A stretch of 64,000 nucleotides of DNA. It comes from Pagrus major. Its lineage: Eukaryota > Chordata > Actinopteri > Spariformes > Sparidae. Below are positions 22,691-35,020 of this stretch, piece after piece. How positions within the stretch are numbered: the first letter of the stretch is position 1; each line of letters opens with the position of its first letter. The position numbers were made by a program, and so were the translations under genes. The stretch covers positions 20,095,306 to 20,159,305 of the forward strand of contig NC_133215.1 of the NCBI RefSeq assembly GCF_040436345.1, read 5' to 3'. A model generated the notes under the pieces. That model searched no databases, was not told the DNA's origin, and saw nothing but the letters and a program-made list of their open reading frames with translations.

Positions 22691-25600
22691 TCTTTCACAT
22701 ATTTAAAAGTAACACTAAAACTACAATTTAATGTCCCAACCAACACTGGGACACTTTTCTACAGTGTGGCGAGGCCGAGGTTTCTCCCGTGTCAGGGAAC
22801 GTGGTTTTTATGAGCCCATCTTCTCATCTGTGCTTCGTTAACACTGGTTGTGTTCTCTTGTGGTGTCGGTTTATGTGGCTCTGATCTCTGGAGCTAACTG
22901 CCCCTTAAGCAGTCAACTCAACTGTAAATCTTAAATTTTAAGCAGATCTCGAATCTAGAGAAGAGTTGAGCCACATCATAGCTTAAGTAGCAGGTAATTG
23001 GATGAACTGGCGTCTGGGGAGTGTTTTAATGATGCAGTCATTGGGGTGGCTTATGTGCTTAACGATGCTAATGTGGCACACATCTGCCTGCTCACAGTAA
23101 AACACATCAAATTTGACGAAGAATCAAGTGTAGTGTGTTTGGTGTAATCAAGAATTGAAACAAAGGTAGAGCAATGCATCTGTAGCTGTGTTTTTATCTT
23201 ATAGTCAAGCAAATTTGAAGCGAACTTTTAAAATATTGCAAAAAGAAAACGCGAATTTGGTGCGTTTCCATCAACTGGTTTGGGGCGAATAAACTAAGCA
23301 TAGTTTAGTCAGAAGTTAGCGGTTAAGGCTACCTTCTGATGGCTGTAATTAAAAGAGTAGAAGAAGTAGAGGACTCGAACCATAAACAAAACCAGTTGTC
23401 TGCCAACCGCCAGTAAACTTCAAAGAAGAAGAACAAGCAGTTGCCTTCATTTCTTCTTTTTCTCTCGGGGTGGAAACAGCTGATCAGTCATGTCAGTTAA
23501 ATATTGGGTGTTTCTATTTCTCATTAAGAGCATTAACCCTGTTTCAAAAAAGGCAAAAAGCCCTTCAAGTGAGCATCAAAAGTTTAGGTGTGTTCAAATT
23601 TGCCGTTCCCATAAACCTTTTCCAGTGTGGTACTTAAAAATGCACATAAAAATTTGTTTCTTATGATCATCCTCTCTCTATCTCACCGTCTCTCAAAGCG
23701 CCTAAACACCTTTAATCTGCTTTGACAAACTGCCGCTGTGGTTTCTCAAGCTTTGTGTAAACACAGTAAAACACCATCGGCTAACATATCTAGGGCAAGC
23801 AGCCAGTTAGCAGCAAAAAACAACAAAACAAAAGACTTGAGCTGCCAAGGGAGACTTTATATAAGCTCCCATCCAGCGGTGTTACACTGACGCAGTGCAG
23901 ACAGCAACTGATTTAACCTGACGACAAGCCTCATTCCCAACTTCAACTCCCTCAAAGTGCTTTCTTTCCACTCCCTGCAGCGGTAAGCACATTTTGAAGA
24001 CAAAGCGTGCGTGGGGAGTGACGTTAAACAAGGGAGTGACACTGTAATGGTGTCACAGGATCCTCGGTTTACATTAGCAGCACTCTAAGTAATCCCAATC
24101 TGTTTGGTGCCGCTTTAATGAGGAATTAATGTGAAGTATATTACATGCTGGTTGACAGACAGGCGACATCCTCTGCTAATGAACCCTTCAGAGACATATT
24201 AGAGAGAGAGAGAGAGACGTTCCCCACATTCTTCCTGCAGAGTACGTTTCTGTTCCTGACGCCATGGTTAGGGTTAAGTTCCTGACCACTAAGTCTTATC
24301 ACTGGCAAACTAACAGATCTTTGTCTGAACGCTGTGCTATAAATCTTATTGAATTGCAGCTGTTTTTCATAGCACGACCCAGTCTTGACCACAGACCCGC
24401 AGGTTTTAAGAGTTTTTGTCCAAGAGGCCAATTTAAAAACTAGTTTTCTAGTCGCACTGTTGATGGGAAAGTAGCACCGCAGAGTGAAAGCTTTCACTGG
24501 AAAGGTTTTGCATTCTTCTAGTGCTAAACTCGATGTGTTGTGATGATACAGAAAGTCTGTCTTAACACTACGTTAAAAGCCAAATATAATGTATTTTATG
24601 AAAGTTTAAGTTTGCTGTAATAATTTCTCCTGTTCATACTGGGTGTCAAGCGATACCTTTCCAGTGCAGCTCCACTGTTTTGGCTTCATGTGCCACTGAG
24701 GAACTTATACAGGAATTAAGAGTTTGTTACAAGGACGAAACACGATTTCAAGGAAAGGCTATGCTTGATATTGTTAACTCAAACTGCTGAGGCCTCATAC
24801 CAGGTACAGTGAGGTCCAGTCACACCAGAATTTAACTGCTAATTGTTACTGCAAAATTGGTTCACTTCATAGGAACCGGACTGATCAGCGGAGTTGCTCA
24901 CAAATCTTTTGAACTGTTTAAATTGGGTGTTGACTGATATTTAACCATCTCGACAGTGCTTTGAAAGTCATGAAACAAATGCGAGTTTCATGTCTAATGT
25001 TCAAATAGCCTGAAACTGACATGAATCTCTACTGTGCGCTCGCCTCATGGCAATTGGCTGATGTTTCCTGGATCTGCTTTTGAGGGGAAGTGGGCGGGAT
25101 ATGTGTCTACAACCACCATCTTTGCTGTTGCAAACTTTTCTATTCAAAATGCTTCAAGTTGTTTGTCTCCTCTCTGGCTATACTGGTTAGTGCGAGCATT
25201 TTCCCAGCTGGCTAGCATGTTAGCAGTTTAACTTTGTTGTGATGTACTTTCTGGCGTGAGCGGGCTAGTACAACGCATCTTTACACGGAGCAAAGGAATG
25301 TGGATTTTATCCCCCTTCTGGCAATTAGAGAACCAAAAGCAAAGATTGCTCTGACTCTGTGTGGTGGATAATTGAGTGTTGCTGTGAGAAAACCCCCCAA
25401 AAAATACATCAAATGACCAGTGAGCCAATCCATGCTGTAGTCACAGATACTTACGATGCGAGCTGTAAAGCTACCAATTCCCACTCCTCTGGATAAACAA
25501 ACTGTGTTGTTCAGTCGTCCTCCTAGACAACTGGAGCCATTACCAGCCACCGCAGAAACCCAAGGCTTTCTCCTTATTAAAGATTGCCTTCATCCACGGT

Positions 25601-28600
25601 CGTTTTCATAAGCCCCTCTCCTCCATCCCTTCCTCGCTCGCTCCTCCAACCTCATTCTTTGTGGGTTCGGGGTTGGCGAGTGCGAGGCGTCACAGAAATT
25701 GAGGCCCTCTCTCAATTTTTCTCTTTCTCGCACTCCCCCCTTTCTTCTTCTTCCTCTCTCCTTCCTTCCTTTACTCCCTTTCTCGGGACTGGGCGTTCAC
25801 GTTTCTTAAATGGAGGGGGGAATTGCCAAAGCACATGTCAGAGAGAAACAATGAGGGAAGGTTAGTTTGAGAGAAAACACAGGAAGCCATGATGTATGGA
25901 CTCCAACTGGCCTGTACCCTGCTGAGAGTGTGAGCCAGCCAGATGAGAGTGTGGTCTGTGGGTGCGGCCCACCGTGCTTTATACCCGGGGATGGAGTGAT
26001 TTACCTCACACAGACAGAACACACACAAAAAAACATTCACACAGACGCTTGCCAGAACAATAACACACACATTGATACTCTAAATTCTCCATTTCCTTTA
26101 AAATTTCAACTGTGTTTGAAAGCAGCTCGGCATTAATGGTCCAGAAAATTCCTCCTTGTTCCCAAAGCATCTGCGTGTTTGAGTTCGACACGACATAGAT
26201 CTGCAGATAGTTAATGGAAACCTGCAGGGATAGATAAGGAGTAGGCATGCTTTTGAGGGTGGAGGGGACACATAGACACACAACATTTTACAACCAGAGT
26301 GTGGGAGGACAGATGGACCCCTGTGGATGTCGATGAAGGAGGTCTTTGTTGATAATAGTGATGGATGATGTTCTTATGGAGTCCTAGATGGTATCTGTTT
26401 TAATACGGTCCTAAAGATGGGTCTGGGGGTGACGGGCACAGCGCCACACTCCATTCATCAAGTGAGGAGGAGAAGAAAGAAGGACAGGGAGAGAAAACAG
26501 AAAGAGATACCAGTGTTTGAACACAACTTGTTTATGGTGAGTGCTCCTCCTTACATGGGGCTTTCCACTGAAGGCCTTTCAACATGGCAACATGAAACAC
26601 ATGCTGGAAGAGGGAGTTGGGACGAGAACAAGAGTAATTATTGGCACGGTGGGAGTCGTAGAGTCATGTGGGAGTGCAATCTGCGTAACTGGCATGTTCC
26701 TCCCGTTCTGCGGTTTCATGTGAATCATTAAGAAGAGTTGAGAAAAGAATTTCACCTCCGCTTCTCACACATGGACTTTTTTATTGTAGCTGTTGTACAA
26801 GCTCACAGAAAGAACCTGCTAAAAGGACACATCATGTTTTTCATCGGCCTGCTGCTTCTGCTCGCATGCCTGGTATTGTGGCTCCTCATCAAGCATGTCT
26901 GCATATTGTACACAGATGGCAAAGACGACCTCTCGGATAGAGGCAACCCAAACCAAAAGGCACAAACTATTCATTTTCAGTGAGGGGAAAAACTTACATC
27001 AGCAAGAAAAGCTTCATGAAAAACGCAGCTTTCAGAAGACATCTGGTGGAGGCTCTTCATGCTGCGCTGGATGAGCGTGATTGACAGCCCACCATCCTCT
27101 GTGTGCCACTGACATTTTGGCTTTTGCAACACAGGATAGGTCAGGAGGGAGAGTTTAAGGTGGCAAAGTGCCAACAAGCAGGAAACATGATCCAAGACAC
27201 CATGCTGCTGGGCCAAATGTCTCTCCTTTTAGCACCATGGGTGAAACAAAATCATGTTTCCAACGAATATGAACGTGGCCTTTATGGAGCACTTAAATAG
27301 ACGAGTCAAAAATATACCTGAATACATGAATAAATAATATTTAATATATTCAAATGTCATATTAATGACATAATGATTTTTTTACAGACCCATCTACACA
27401 GCTTAAAGAAAGGTGCAGAATAAAAGTATTTATTTTCCTTAAAAACATTTTCATGATTGTGAATCAATAATTTTAAAATGTCAGTCGGCTCCAAAATGAT
27501 TGTTTTGTTTGATTGTTTTCACAATCAGAATTTGATCCATTTGGTCTGATAACATTTGTAAAGTCTAGAAGAGCTGCATGACTCAGTCAAGTTAGAAGAT
27601 GTCTAAAGCAGAAGTTATTGGTCTATGGGCAACACGATGTGGAAGCTATGTGGAATATAATTTCATACCCAGGCGTCGAACTTTTGAGGCTTCACGCGCC
27701 AATGAGCAGTTTTCATAGGAATGAACGCAGCCCCTCCTCAGACACCGTATCCACTTCTCATTATGTGTCCATGGTTTGGCTAGCTGTCCACACATTCCTG
27801 TCATTTCTCCGCTGATTTTACGCATACAAAAACCATTGGACCCAACAGGAAAACTGGAAATGTGGTGAGGAAAATGGGAAATGTTACTCTGGTAAAATAA
27901 GGAAAATAGATAAATGATTGTGTGCCAAAATAAGAATAAAACAAAAAACAGAGTTGAAAAATTAGATAGTCACACTGCATAAATGAAAGTTATATTCAGG
28001 ACTCGTCTGTTAACTTTTAACTCCTCAAACCTGCAGCCAACTGAGAAACTGTAGCTCCTTAGGTGAGGAAATGCCTCGAGGAAAGTGAAATGAATTCTTT
28101 CCATGCAGGGGATTTCCACACGCCAGTGGTTCACTATTAGACTTACAAAATTGTGTATCTTTCATGTCAGTGGAATGTGTAGCATACGCCCCTCCCCTCT
28201 CATCCACAGAGCCCCGACCATGAGAAACCCCATGTATGCATCAACTTTAATTAAAAAGCACATTACTGAATGGATTTTGGTCAAATGACTGTGCGACCGT
28301 AGATCTGGCAGACACTGTCTGTGGCTGAACTTCCAGTAAAGATACAGTCATCGTCTTATTCATGTTTTTTTCATTTGATGAATCTCATCTCCTTGTTTTG
28401 TCTGTGTTTACAACATCATCTGTTCAAGTGCACTGCTTACTTATCTGTTTATTTTCATTTTACTGTGTAGTTATATGTTTAATTATCTGTATCCTCAGCA
28501 GCTGTTGTTTTAAATGTGATCTATATATAAACTGACAAGACTTGATTTGACCGAGAGTCTGACTGCTTGTTTACGTGTGCGTGTGTACAGATTTATTTTA

Positions 28601-30343
28601 GTCTCTATGAAGTAATGTGACCAGGTGCTGCCTGCTAGACTCTAGAGAAAGGATGAGGTAAGTGTATAAGGATAATTAAAGGTCCCTGTTTATATTTATG
28701 TGTATGTGTGTGTGTGTGGCGGGGGTTTGTCATTTCTCTGTCTATGTCTGGCTACTCTGTTAGATGTTTGCTGCGTGGGCGAGTGTTCATGTCTTGGAAT
28801 GCGTATGACTAAAACTGCATTATGCACCGGCTCGACACACCTGTCCACACCACGTCACCTCCTGAGGTGTCTGGTTTTGGCTCAACGTTTTTATGAGGGG
28901 ACCCTAAAGATAGTCTCTTCTCTATAAGATGATAAAGAGGTGATTAAAAAGCACACATGACTCAAAATCCCTCCTGGTTTCGTGCGTTAAGTGTATGTAT
29001 ACATCATAGGTTTGACAGCACTTGTGTCTGTGTGCCCTCTTGTGCGTGTCTGTGACCGTGTCAGCAGGAAACCCCGGAGTAATAATTCACACAGCGCAGT
29101 GACAGGAGCTGCTGCGATGCCCGGCGCAGATACACCATCCCTGGCTGAGGCGACGTCGCTGACAGCTGCCGCTTTTCCAGGAACAACCACACCAGACCGT
29201 TCAACTGCCACCTGCCAATCCTTTATCATCACCTCCCTGACCTTGTGTTGAAGTGTGTGTGTGTTTGTGTGTGTGTGGACACAAAGGGGAAGGGGTGCAG
29301 CACGGGCAGCGGCAGGAGATAAAGTGAAGGAGTCAGTTTGAAGAACTGCATCACATGAAAGGTTGCAGGGAAGCTGGTGGACGGTAGATGTGTGTGCATG
29401 TGTGTGTGTGTGTGTGTGTTATAATTTCCATAATTAAATTCATGCGGACCATTAATCATTTCCACCAAAAGGGCACATTCTTACCACTATGACAGCCTGT
29501 GTAATGTTCATTTGCTTAACAAATTATCATCTCAAATGAAAGAAAGCTTTGGCTGTTCTTTGGCTCACACCTCATGTAATATAATATCTCTTTTTCACTG
29601 GACACGTCTGGCCCGAAAGCACAATGTAATGAGACTTTGGTGCCAATTTGAACTTGATGACTTTTCCGGAGTTTGATTTGACCCAGTTGAGCCTCCTCTC
29701 TTCTTCTCTTCTCTTGCACGCTCTCCGATCCATTTCCCCATAAATCTGTCCCATCTTAATCCTCCTCCAGCCGGCTGCACAAACCCCTGAGATGTAAAAA
29801 AGAATGAGGGCTTTGTTTGAGTTTGCTTAAGCGTTGCTTAAATCTTAAATCATCACAGCTCTCTTACAGCTTGGAGAGACTAATCTTCTCACATGTCTTC
29901 AACCGCAGCAGAGCTTTCGGTACAAACATCAACATCAGAGAGAGACCTAGATTCAATCTGAAGCGCAGAAGACAAAATCCTCCGCAGCTCGTTCGAGCTC
30001 TGTCACCACAGTTTTTATTTCAAGGCTGCAAAACAAATTTGAGGAGGAGTTGTTTGCATGCAGAACATAAAACAAATGATTTTACACATGTTGGGATTCT
30101 ACAAACCATTGCAGACAGATGCTTTTATTGTCTTTCAGTAGTTTTTTTTTTATACCTTAAAGCACAGGATTTAAACTGAATTCAGCAAATTTAGATAATC
30201 TAAGAGAGGAGAAACTATGTTTGAGCCTAAGACGACCTGCGTACATCATGTGAATTAGGTGCCAGTCGACACAAATTACATTATGTATAGGAATTTCCCC
30301 ATATTAGGCTGTCAGAAATGATTTAAGTTGAGACTTCACATCA
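22691..30343. other. Long gene-free spacer
   Basis: About 7.6 kb in which I can defend no exon or RNA gene. Short GT runs occur at about 28705-28720, 29250-29277 and 29385-29420. A block at 25030-25560 has a slightly higher GC content and minus-strand open frames, but no domains. A TGATTGACAG motif (PBX/MEIS composite type) lies at 27078-27087. The segment 29500-29800 is repeat-free and could be conserved non-coding DNA. Confidence 0.45.
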
Positions 30344-30650
30344 CCTCTTAAAGGGTCAATTCTGGTTCACCCAAATTACAAACCAAATTTTCTCACTAAA
30401 GTGTTGTGGTATAATTTTGGACTGATTTGCGACTTTGACATCTGCCTCGGTGTTTGCTGCCAGTTTTTCTCCTCAGATGCATGGAAGTGAATTAGTGGCG
30501 CTCGCAGCCTTGAAGTGGCATTTTAAGATTTCAACAGCAGCGTTTCTTTCCAGAGTCAGTTCTCCCTTATTCTGGATCATCCACAGAAAGTTGTCAGCAG
30601 TTTTCAACTGTAGCAACGGATAAGTAATTTCACTGAAAACTGCTCAAAGA
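30344..30650. repeat. Fragment of a TTAA-type foldback repeat
   Basis: It starts TTAAAGGGTCAATTCTGG at 30348 and continues into TTCACCCAAATTAC, resembling the terminus of the element at 32801-33315. I cannot find a matching right end, so this is probably truncated. Confidence 0.4.
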
Positions 30651-30786
30651 CTTCATATCATCAGTACAGTCGTGTGTGTGTTTGTTTTCACAGTGTCACA
30701 TTTGGGGGCTAGATTCAACTTTAGACCAGTCATTTCTGGACTGCATGCCTGTGTGACAGTGTGAACAGTCGTATGTGTGTTATGGA

Positions 30787-31710
30787 CAGTGGTGAAATAT
30801 ATATAAGTACGTTTACTTGAGTACAAACTGAAGGTTCTTGTACTTTACTTGAGTATTTCCAGTTTAAGCAGCTTTATACTTCTACTCTTCTCAGAGGCAA
30901 ATGTACTTTTTACTCCACTACATGGATCTGACAGCTTTAGTTACCAGTTACTAAAATGCAACATACACATTAATGCAGCAGTAATATTAAAACTCCACCA
31001 CTATTTTACTGCAGAATGAGGACTTTTCATACTTTAAGTAAATATTGCTGAAAACCCCTATATATTTAAACTGGTGATTGATGACTTTTTTTGCTTTAAC
31101 TTATAATTCTGAAGTAAATGCTGATTCTACTCACTTTTACTATGCTACTTGGTGTGCTGGATTTAGTTTTTACCAGAGAAATGACGGTGGAATTACAGCA
31201 CAAAAGTGCATCCGCCATTGTGCAAGAGGCATTGTTTTTTTTACCTGACACTATTCCCAGGTAACTGTGGAACAGCTGGAATAACTCTGGAAACTACACT
31301 GGAGGGTGATAGATGCCGAGATAAAACATCAGTGAACCGACGGGCATTCACCCGATAGAAAACACTCCCATGTTGTGTCATAGCCTGTTCCCCAGTAACA
31401 AAACCTGATAACGCATTAATACAACCAAGTGTTTTATTCTATTCATACACTGTGATCAGGATTTATAGGTCAAATTAGGATTCTTTCCTCGCTTTGGACA
31501 GTAGCCAAGTTGCTAATGCTGTCTTTTCAACAGCGGCGCCTACAGCAATACCACAGAAAAAATATTAAGAGAGGGGAATCTGAGCAGTTGCCTATATCTG
31601 CTTTAAGTAAGGTTTTGAATGCGGGACTTTTACTTGTAGTGGAGTATTTTCACAATGTGGTATTAGTACTTTTACTTAAGTAAAGGATCTAAATACTTCT
31701 TCCACCACTG
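30787..31710 (+). mobile_element. Near-complete hAT-like non-autonomous transposon
   Basis: The element of 924 bp starts CAGTGGTG and ends CACCACTG, with subterminal AAGTA/TACTT blocks inverted at the two ends. The outside bases GTTATGGA (left) and ATTATGAA (right) agree at six of eight positions, consistent with an aged 8-bp target duplication as made by hAT transposases. The internal sequence, with TTTACTTGAGTATTTCC and CTTTTTACTCCACTACAT, is one that I recognise as very abundant in percomorph fishes. There is no transposase gene. Fragments of the family occur at 7300-7785, 22375-22690, 39585-39765, 42415-43270, 48763-49160 and 54125-54500. Confidence 0.8.
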
Positions 31711-31860
31711 ATTATGAATAGATACACATCAAAGACTGGCCTACACACCACTGGCCTCCTGAGTTGTCTCTTATCATCTCTGCTGTGCACCGAAAGCTGA
31801 AAGCGACGAGCACCAGATAATAAGAGTTCCCAGACAGGAGACGACCACCCCAACAGGTAC

Positions 31861-31861
<1 letters not shown>

Positions 31862-31932
<71 letters not shown>

Positions 31933-31952
31933 AACACACACACACACACACA
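31862..31952. repeat. CA microsatellite
   Basis: About 90 bases of almost perfect CA, with one CCA interruption near 31931. It begins about 150 bases after the hAT-like element. The cysteine/valine open frames on the minus strand are translations of this repeat. Confidence 0.95.
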
Positions 31953-32800
31953 AAGAAAAATGCATCAGATAAGAGATACACACACTGCGTCATAACCTTT
32001 GAATAACAAAATAAACCGTTTACTATACACCACTCAAATTAATATGAAACTTGTGAAATGACCATATTCAGATTTAATCACTCAAACATGGATTTTTTCT
32101 CAGTGGATTTTAATGTGTTCCAGACGTCCGTGTTGCCTTTTGAAGACACAAATAAATAATTTCAAAACCTCAAAGCTGCTTTCACAAAGTCTAGGAAGAA
32201 AAAACTGGGGCAGTTTTATGCACACACACTGTTGGCTGCCACAACATAATGCAACAATAAAGCAATATTTGAGCCACACACACGTAATAGGTTTCCATGC
32301 TGTCTTGGGCCGTTTCAGTCTGCAAGCAGCACTGATAACACTGTTTAGACTGGCTATTCTGTGGAATCATCTGTCTAAATCATTAGAAAAGAAAGATGTG
32401 CTTGTGTTTTGTTTTGGTCCCGAAGAGGATGAGGGATGGGTGTTCGGTGGAGAACGTGCAGGAGGAGAAAGGGAAACAGCGATGAAGTACGCCAGGAAAA
32501 GCAGAAATGATGTACTGAGTTTTGACGTGTCTGATACCAGGGTTATGATTTTTCCTCGAAGTAGCAGAGGCATCAACCTCAAATATAGCAAACAACTTAA
32601 AATAGTCAGAAAGTTCTTCTTCTTGCAAGTTTCATTATTGTTTTGATGCAGAATCGTACAGCCTTTAAAGGCAGGAAAGCAAAGCACTTCATTTAAAAGT
32701 TGAAAGTGAATCAACTTCTTATCGATTTAGAGTATAAATTCCTAAAGTAAACTGTTTTACTCAATCTTTTGTTTCACTCTTTGCACTATTTGGGCCTAAC
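31953..32800. other. Gene-free spacer
   Basis: It contains a 177-codon open frame at 32113-32646 that I do not support: no domain, and a composition like the flanking DNA. No repeat recognised. Confidence 0.45.
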
Positions 32801-33315
32801 TTAAAGGAAAATAACACCCAATAAAGGAAAGTTTTGTCATTATCTACTGGTTATTATTATTATTATTATAAGGTAAGGTTTCGTAGTCCACAAAAAGTTT
32901 CTGGAACTTAACAGCAAAACAGCAGTGCAGCATTCCCAAAAACAAGAAGTAGTAGGGGGACTTCTTTAAATCAAAATCGACATCCCAAATTCATTTTAAA
33001 AGACGCTATTTAACCCCCTTTTTCAGCTGAAATCTTAGCTGATAAGCTAAAAGCACCCCATCTTCAGTGGGGGCATTAGCTTAACTGTTTAATGTCTTTT
33101 CAAATCAATTCGGGATCTTTGGGCTTCTGGGGACTTGGATTATGCCAGATGCACTGTATGGAGTGATTTTCTTTTTCTTCTTTATGTTTTATAACAAATT
33201 CCTATCTACTTCAGTTGGTTTGCTGTGAAGCTCCAGAAATGTTTTGTGAACTACGAAACTTTACCTGACTTTCCATCAGCACAGAATTTTCATTTTTGGG
33301 TGAATTTTCCTTTAA
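32801..33315. mobile_element. Non-autonomous TTAA-flanked foldback transposon, second family
   Basis: An element of 507 bp (32805-33311) is bounded by TTAA on both sides. It starts AGGAAAATAACACCCA and ends TGGGTGAATTTTCCT, its near reverse complement. The arms extend over roughly 110 bases and share GGTAAGGTTTCGTAGTCCAC (left) with GAACTACGAAACTTTACC (right). An imperfect TTA repeat lies in the left arm at 32851-32870. No coding capacity. The termini differ from those of the 14653-15239 element, so this is a separate family with the same target preference. Confidence 0.85.
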
Positions 33316-33726
33316 TATCCATCTGTCTTAAATACAATGTACCCTGACAGTGCTCAATTACATTCTTCATTAGGTGGGGCTAAGTAGAGTATGTGTACAC
33401 ACTGGCACACACCTATACCTGAAAACATCTTTGTTTGAATGAAAATTACCTCTAATTGTAATAACAAACCACTGTGAGCACACACGTAATTTTCTAGAAG
33501 ATAACCATTCATTTTAAAATACACTGTTGAAATAAAGACAATTTATAGCCGCAATGAAAAGTTGGCTCATGTGGAGTGAAACAGAGTCCAGTTTGTCATG
33601 GAGTTAACACCTCTCAGTCCCCAGAGAGACATTGTACTCCGGTTGGGACTAGATGTTTCACAGAGGCCAGGTCTAGATCACGGAGGGTCAATTACAGTCA
33701 CTGTTAGAGCCGTAAATCAACTCCAT

Positions 33727-33728
<2 letters not shown>
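33316..33728. other. Gene-free spacer
   Basis: Short unique stretch between the foldback element and a CA repeat. Nothing recognised. Confidence 0.5.
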
Positions 33729-33775
<47 letters not shown>

Positions 33776-33806
33776 ACACACACACACACACACTCACACA
33801 CACACA
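33729..33806. repeat. CA microsatellite
   Basis: About 78 bases of CA with two CTCA interruptions, at about 33770 and 33793. Confidence 0.95.
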
Positions 33807-33948
33807 TGCAGGCAAGCAGTCAGGCATACTCATTTAAGCTAAAGTGCAGAAACATGAATACACATTTGCACATGCAGACATGCATACACATGCAGATGTT
33901 TTAAGTTTATTCGCATAATGTACAGACCTCTCTCTCTCGCTCTTTGTG

Positions 33949-34003
<55 letters not shown>
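33949..34003. repeat. CA microsatellite
   Basis: A perfect run of about 27 CA units, immediately before the candidate regulatory segment at 34004-34200. Confidence 0.95.
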
Positions 34004-34005
<2 letters not shown>

Positions 34006-34200
34006 GAAAGTGATCTTTACCTGCTGTCAGCACATCAGAGCCGAGGCCCGGAGCTGCTCTCCTTCCCCAAGGACGCCTATCAATCACTCTGTTGCCATGA
34101 CAACAGAACGCCTCTGGTTGGTTCACATGACGATCTAAGTTTAAAATTGCCGACGTGCCCCTGGTAACCATTAAGTGATTGACAGGTTAGTGTTTAATTG
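34004..34200. promoter_or_regulatory. Candidate enhancer with RFX X-box and PBX/MEIS motif
   Basis: GTTGCCATGACAAC at 34091-34104 is a nearly perfect palindromic RFX X-box. TGATTGACAG at 34176-34185 is the classical PBX-MEIS/PREP composite site. The surrounding segment is repeat-free and not AT-rich like its neighbours. It lies about 31 kb from the S1P receptor and 9 kb from fdx2. Regulatory function is inferred from motifs only. Confidence 0.35.
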
Positions 34201-34489
34201 GAAAGCTTTAAGAGAGGGAAAGGAAAAGAAAGGGACATGATATATTGAGATCGCAGCATCTGAGGACACAGTGCGTTTAACAAATAAAACTGGTGACGTT
34301 CTATTATTGAATTACTAGAATCAGAAAAGGCCAAGTATTCAACAGTTTTACATTGCTGTCAGTGTACTTACACAGAAATCAAGATACAGCTAGGAACAAG
34401 GACAGCAACTGGACAAACAGGTTAAAGAGTGGCAAAGAATAAAGACTACTGAACAATAGCATGTGAAAATTAAGTGTATACAGTATATT
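34201..34489. other. Gene-free spacer
   Basis: AT-rich, nothing recognised. Confidence 0.5.
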
Positions 34490-35020
34490 TAAATCTCTGA
34501 TCAGAATCAGAATCAGCTTCATTGTATGTGTACACAAACAAGGAATGTGGCTCTGCTTAAATATGCTCTCAATGTACAGGGAATAGTTTTTAAACATTAA
34601 ATCTAAAAAAAGAAAATAAATAATAGAAAAATTTAGACTAACATGTACAAGGAAAAAAAGTCCAATTGTAAGGAGTGCAGAATTTTCAGCAGTATTTACA
34701 TTAAAAACAGTATTTACATTAAAAACAGTGGCAGGAGTTATTGCACAGTGGTCTTTTCTGACACTGTTAAGTGTTCATCAGCTGAGTGACAGCCTGGAGG
34801 AAGAAACTATCTCTGTGTCTGGTTGTTTTGGTGTACAGTGCTCTGTAACGCTTATCGGAGGGGAGGAGCTTGAACAGTTTGTGTCCGGGATGTGAGAGAT
34901 CTGCAGAGACATTACCTGCCCGTTTCCTGACCCTGGACCGGTACAAGTCCCGCAGTCCTGCAGACCTGATTGTCTGTTGCAGTCTGTTCCTGTCCTATTT
35001 GGTTGCAGATCCAAACCAGA
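34490..35020. repeat. Retroelement-derived interspersed repeat of teleosts
   Basis: The tandem AGAATCAGAATCAG followed by CTTCATTGTATGTGTACAC, and later CTGGAGGAAGAAACTATC, GCTCTGTAACGC and GATTGTCTGTTGCAGTCTGT, match a repeat that I recognise from many fish genomes. It has no intact reading frame. The exact class cannot be assigned from this copy. Confidence 0.6.

Noticed and set aside
31689-31993. Cysteine/valine-rich open frames on the minus strand
   Set aside because: They are translations of the CA microsatellite.
32113-32646. 177-codon open frame
   Set aside because: No domain, ordinary composition, no splice or Kozak support. Such lengths occur by chance in 64 kb.
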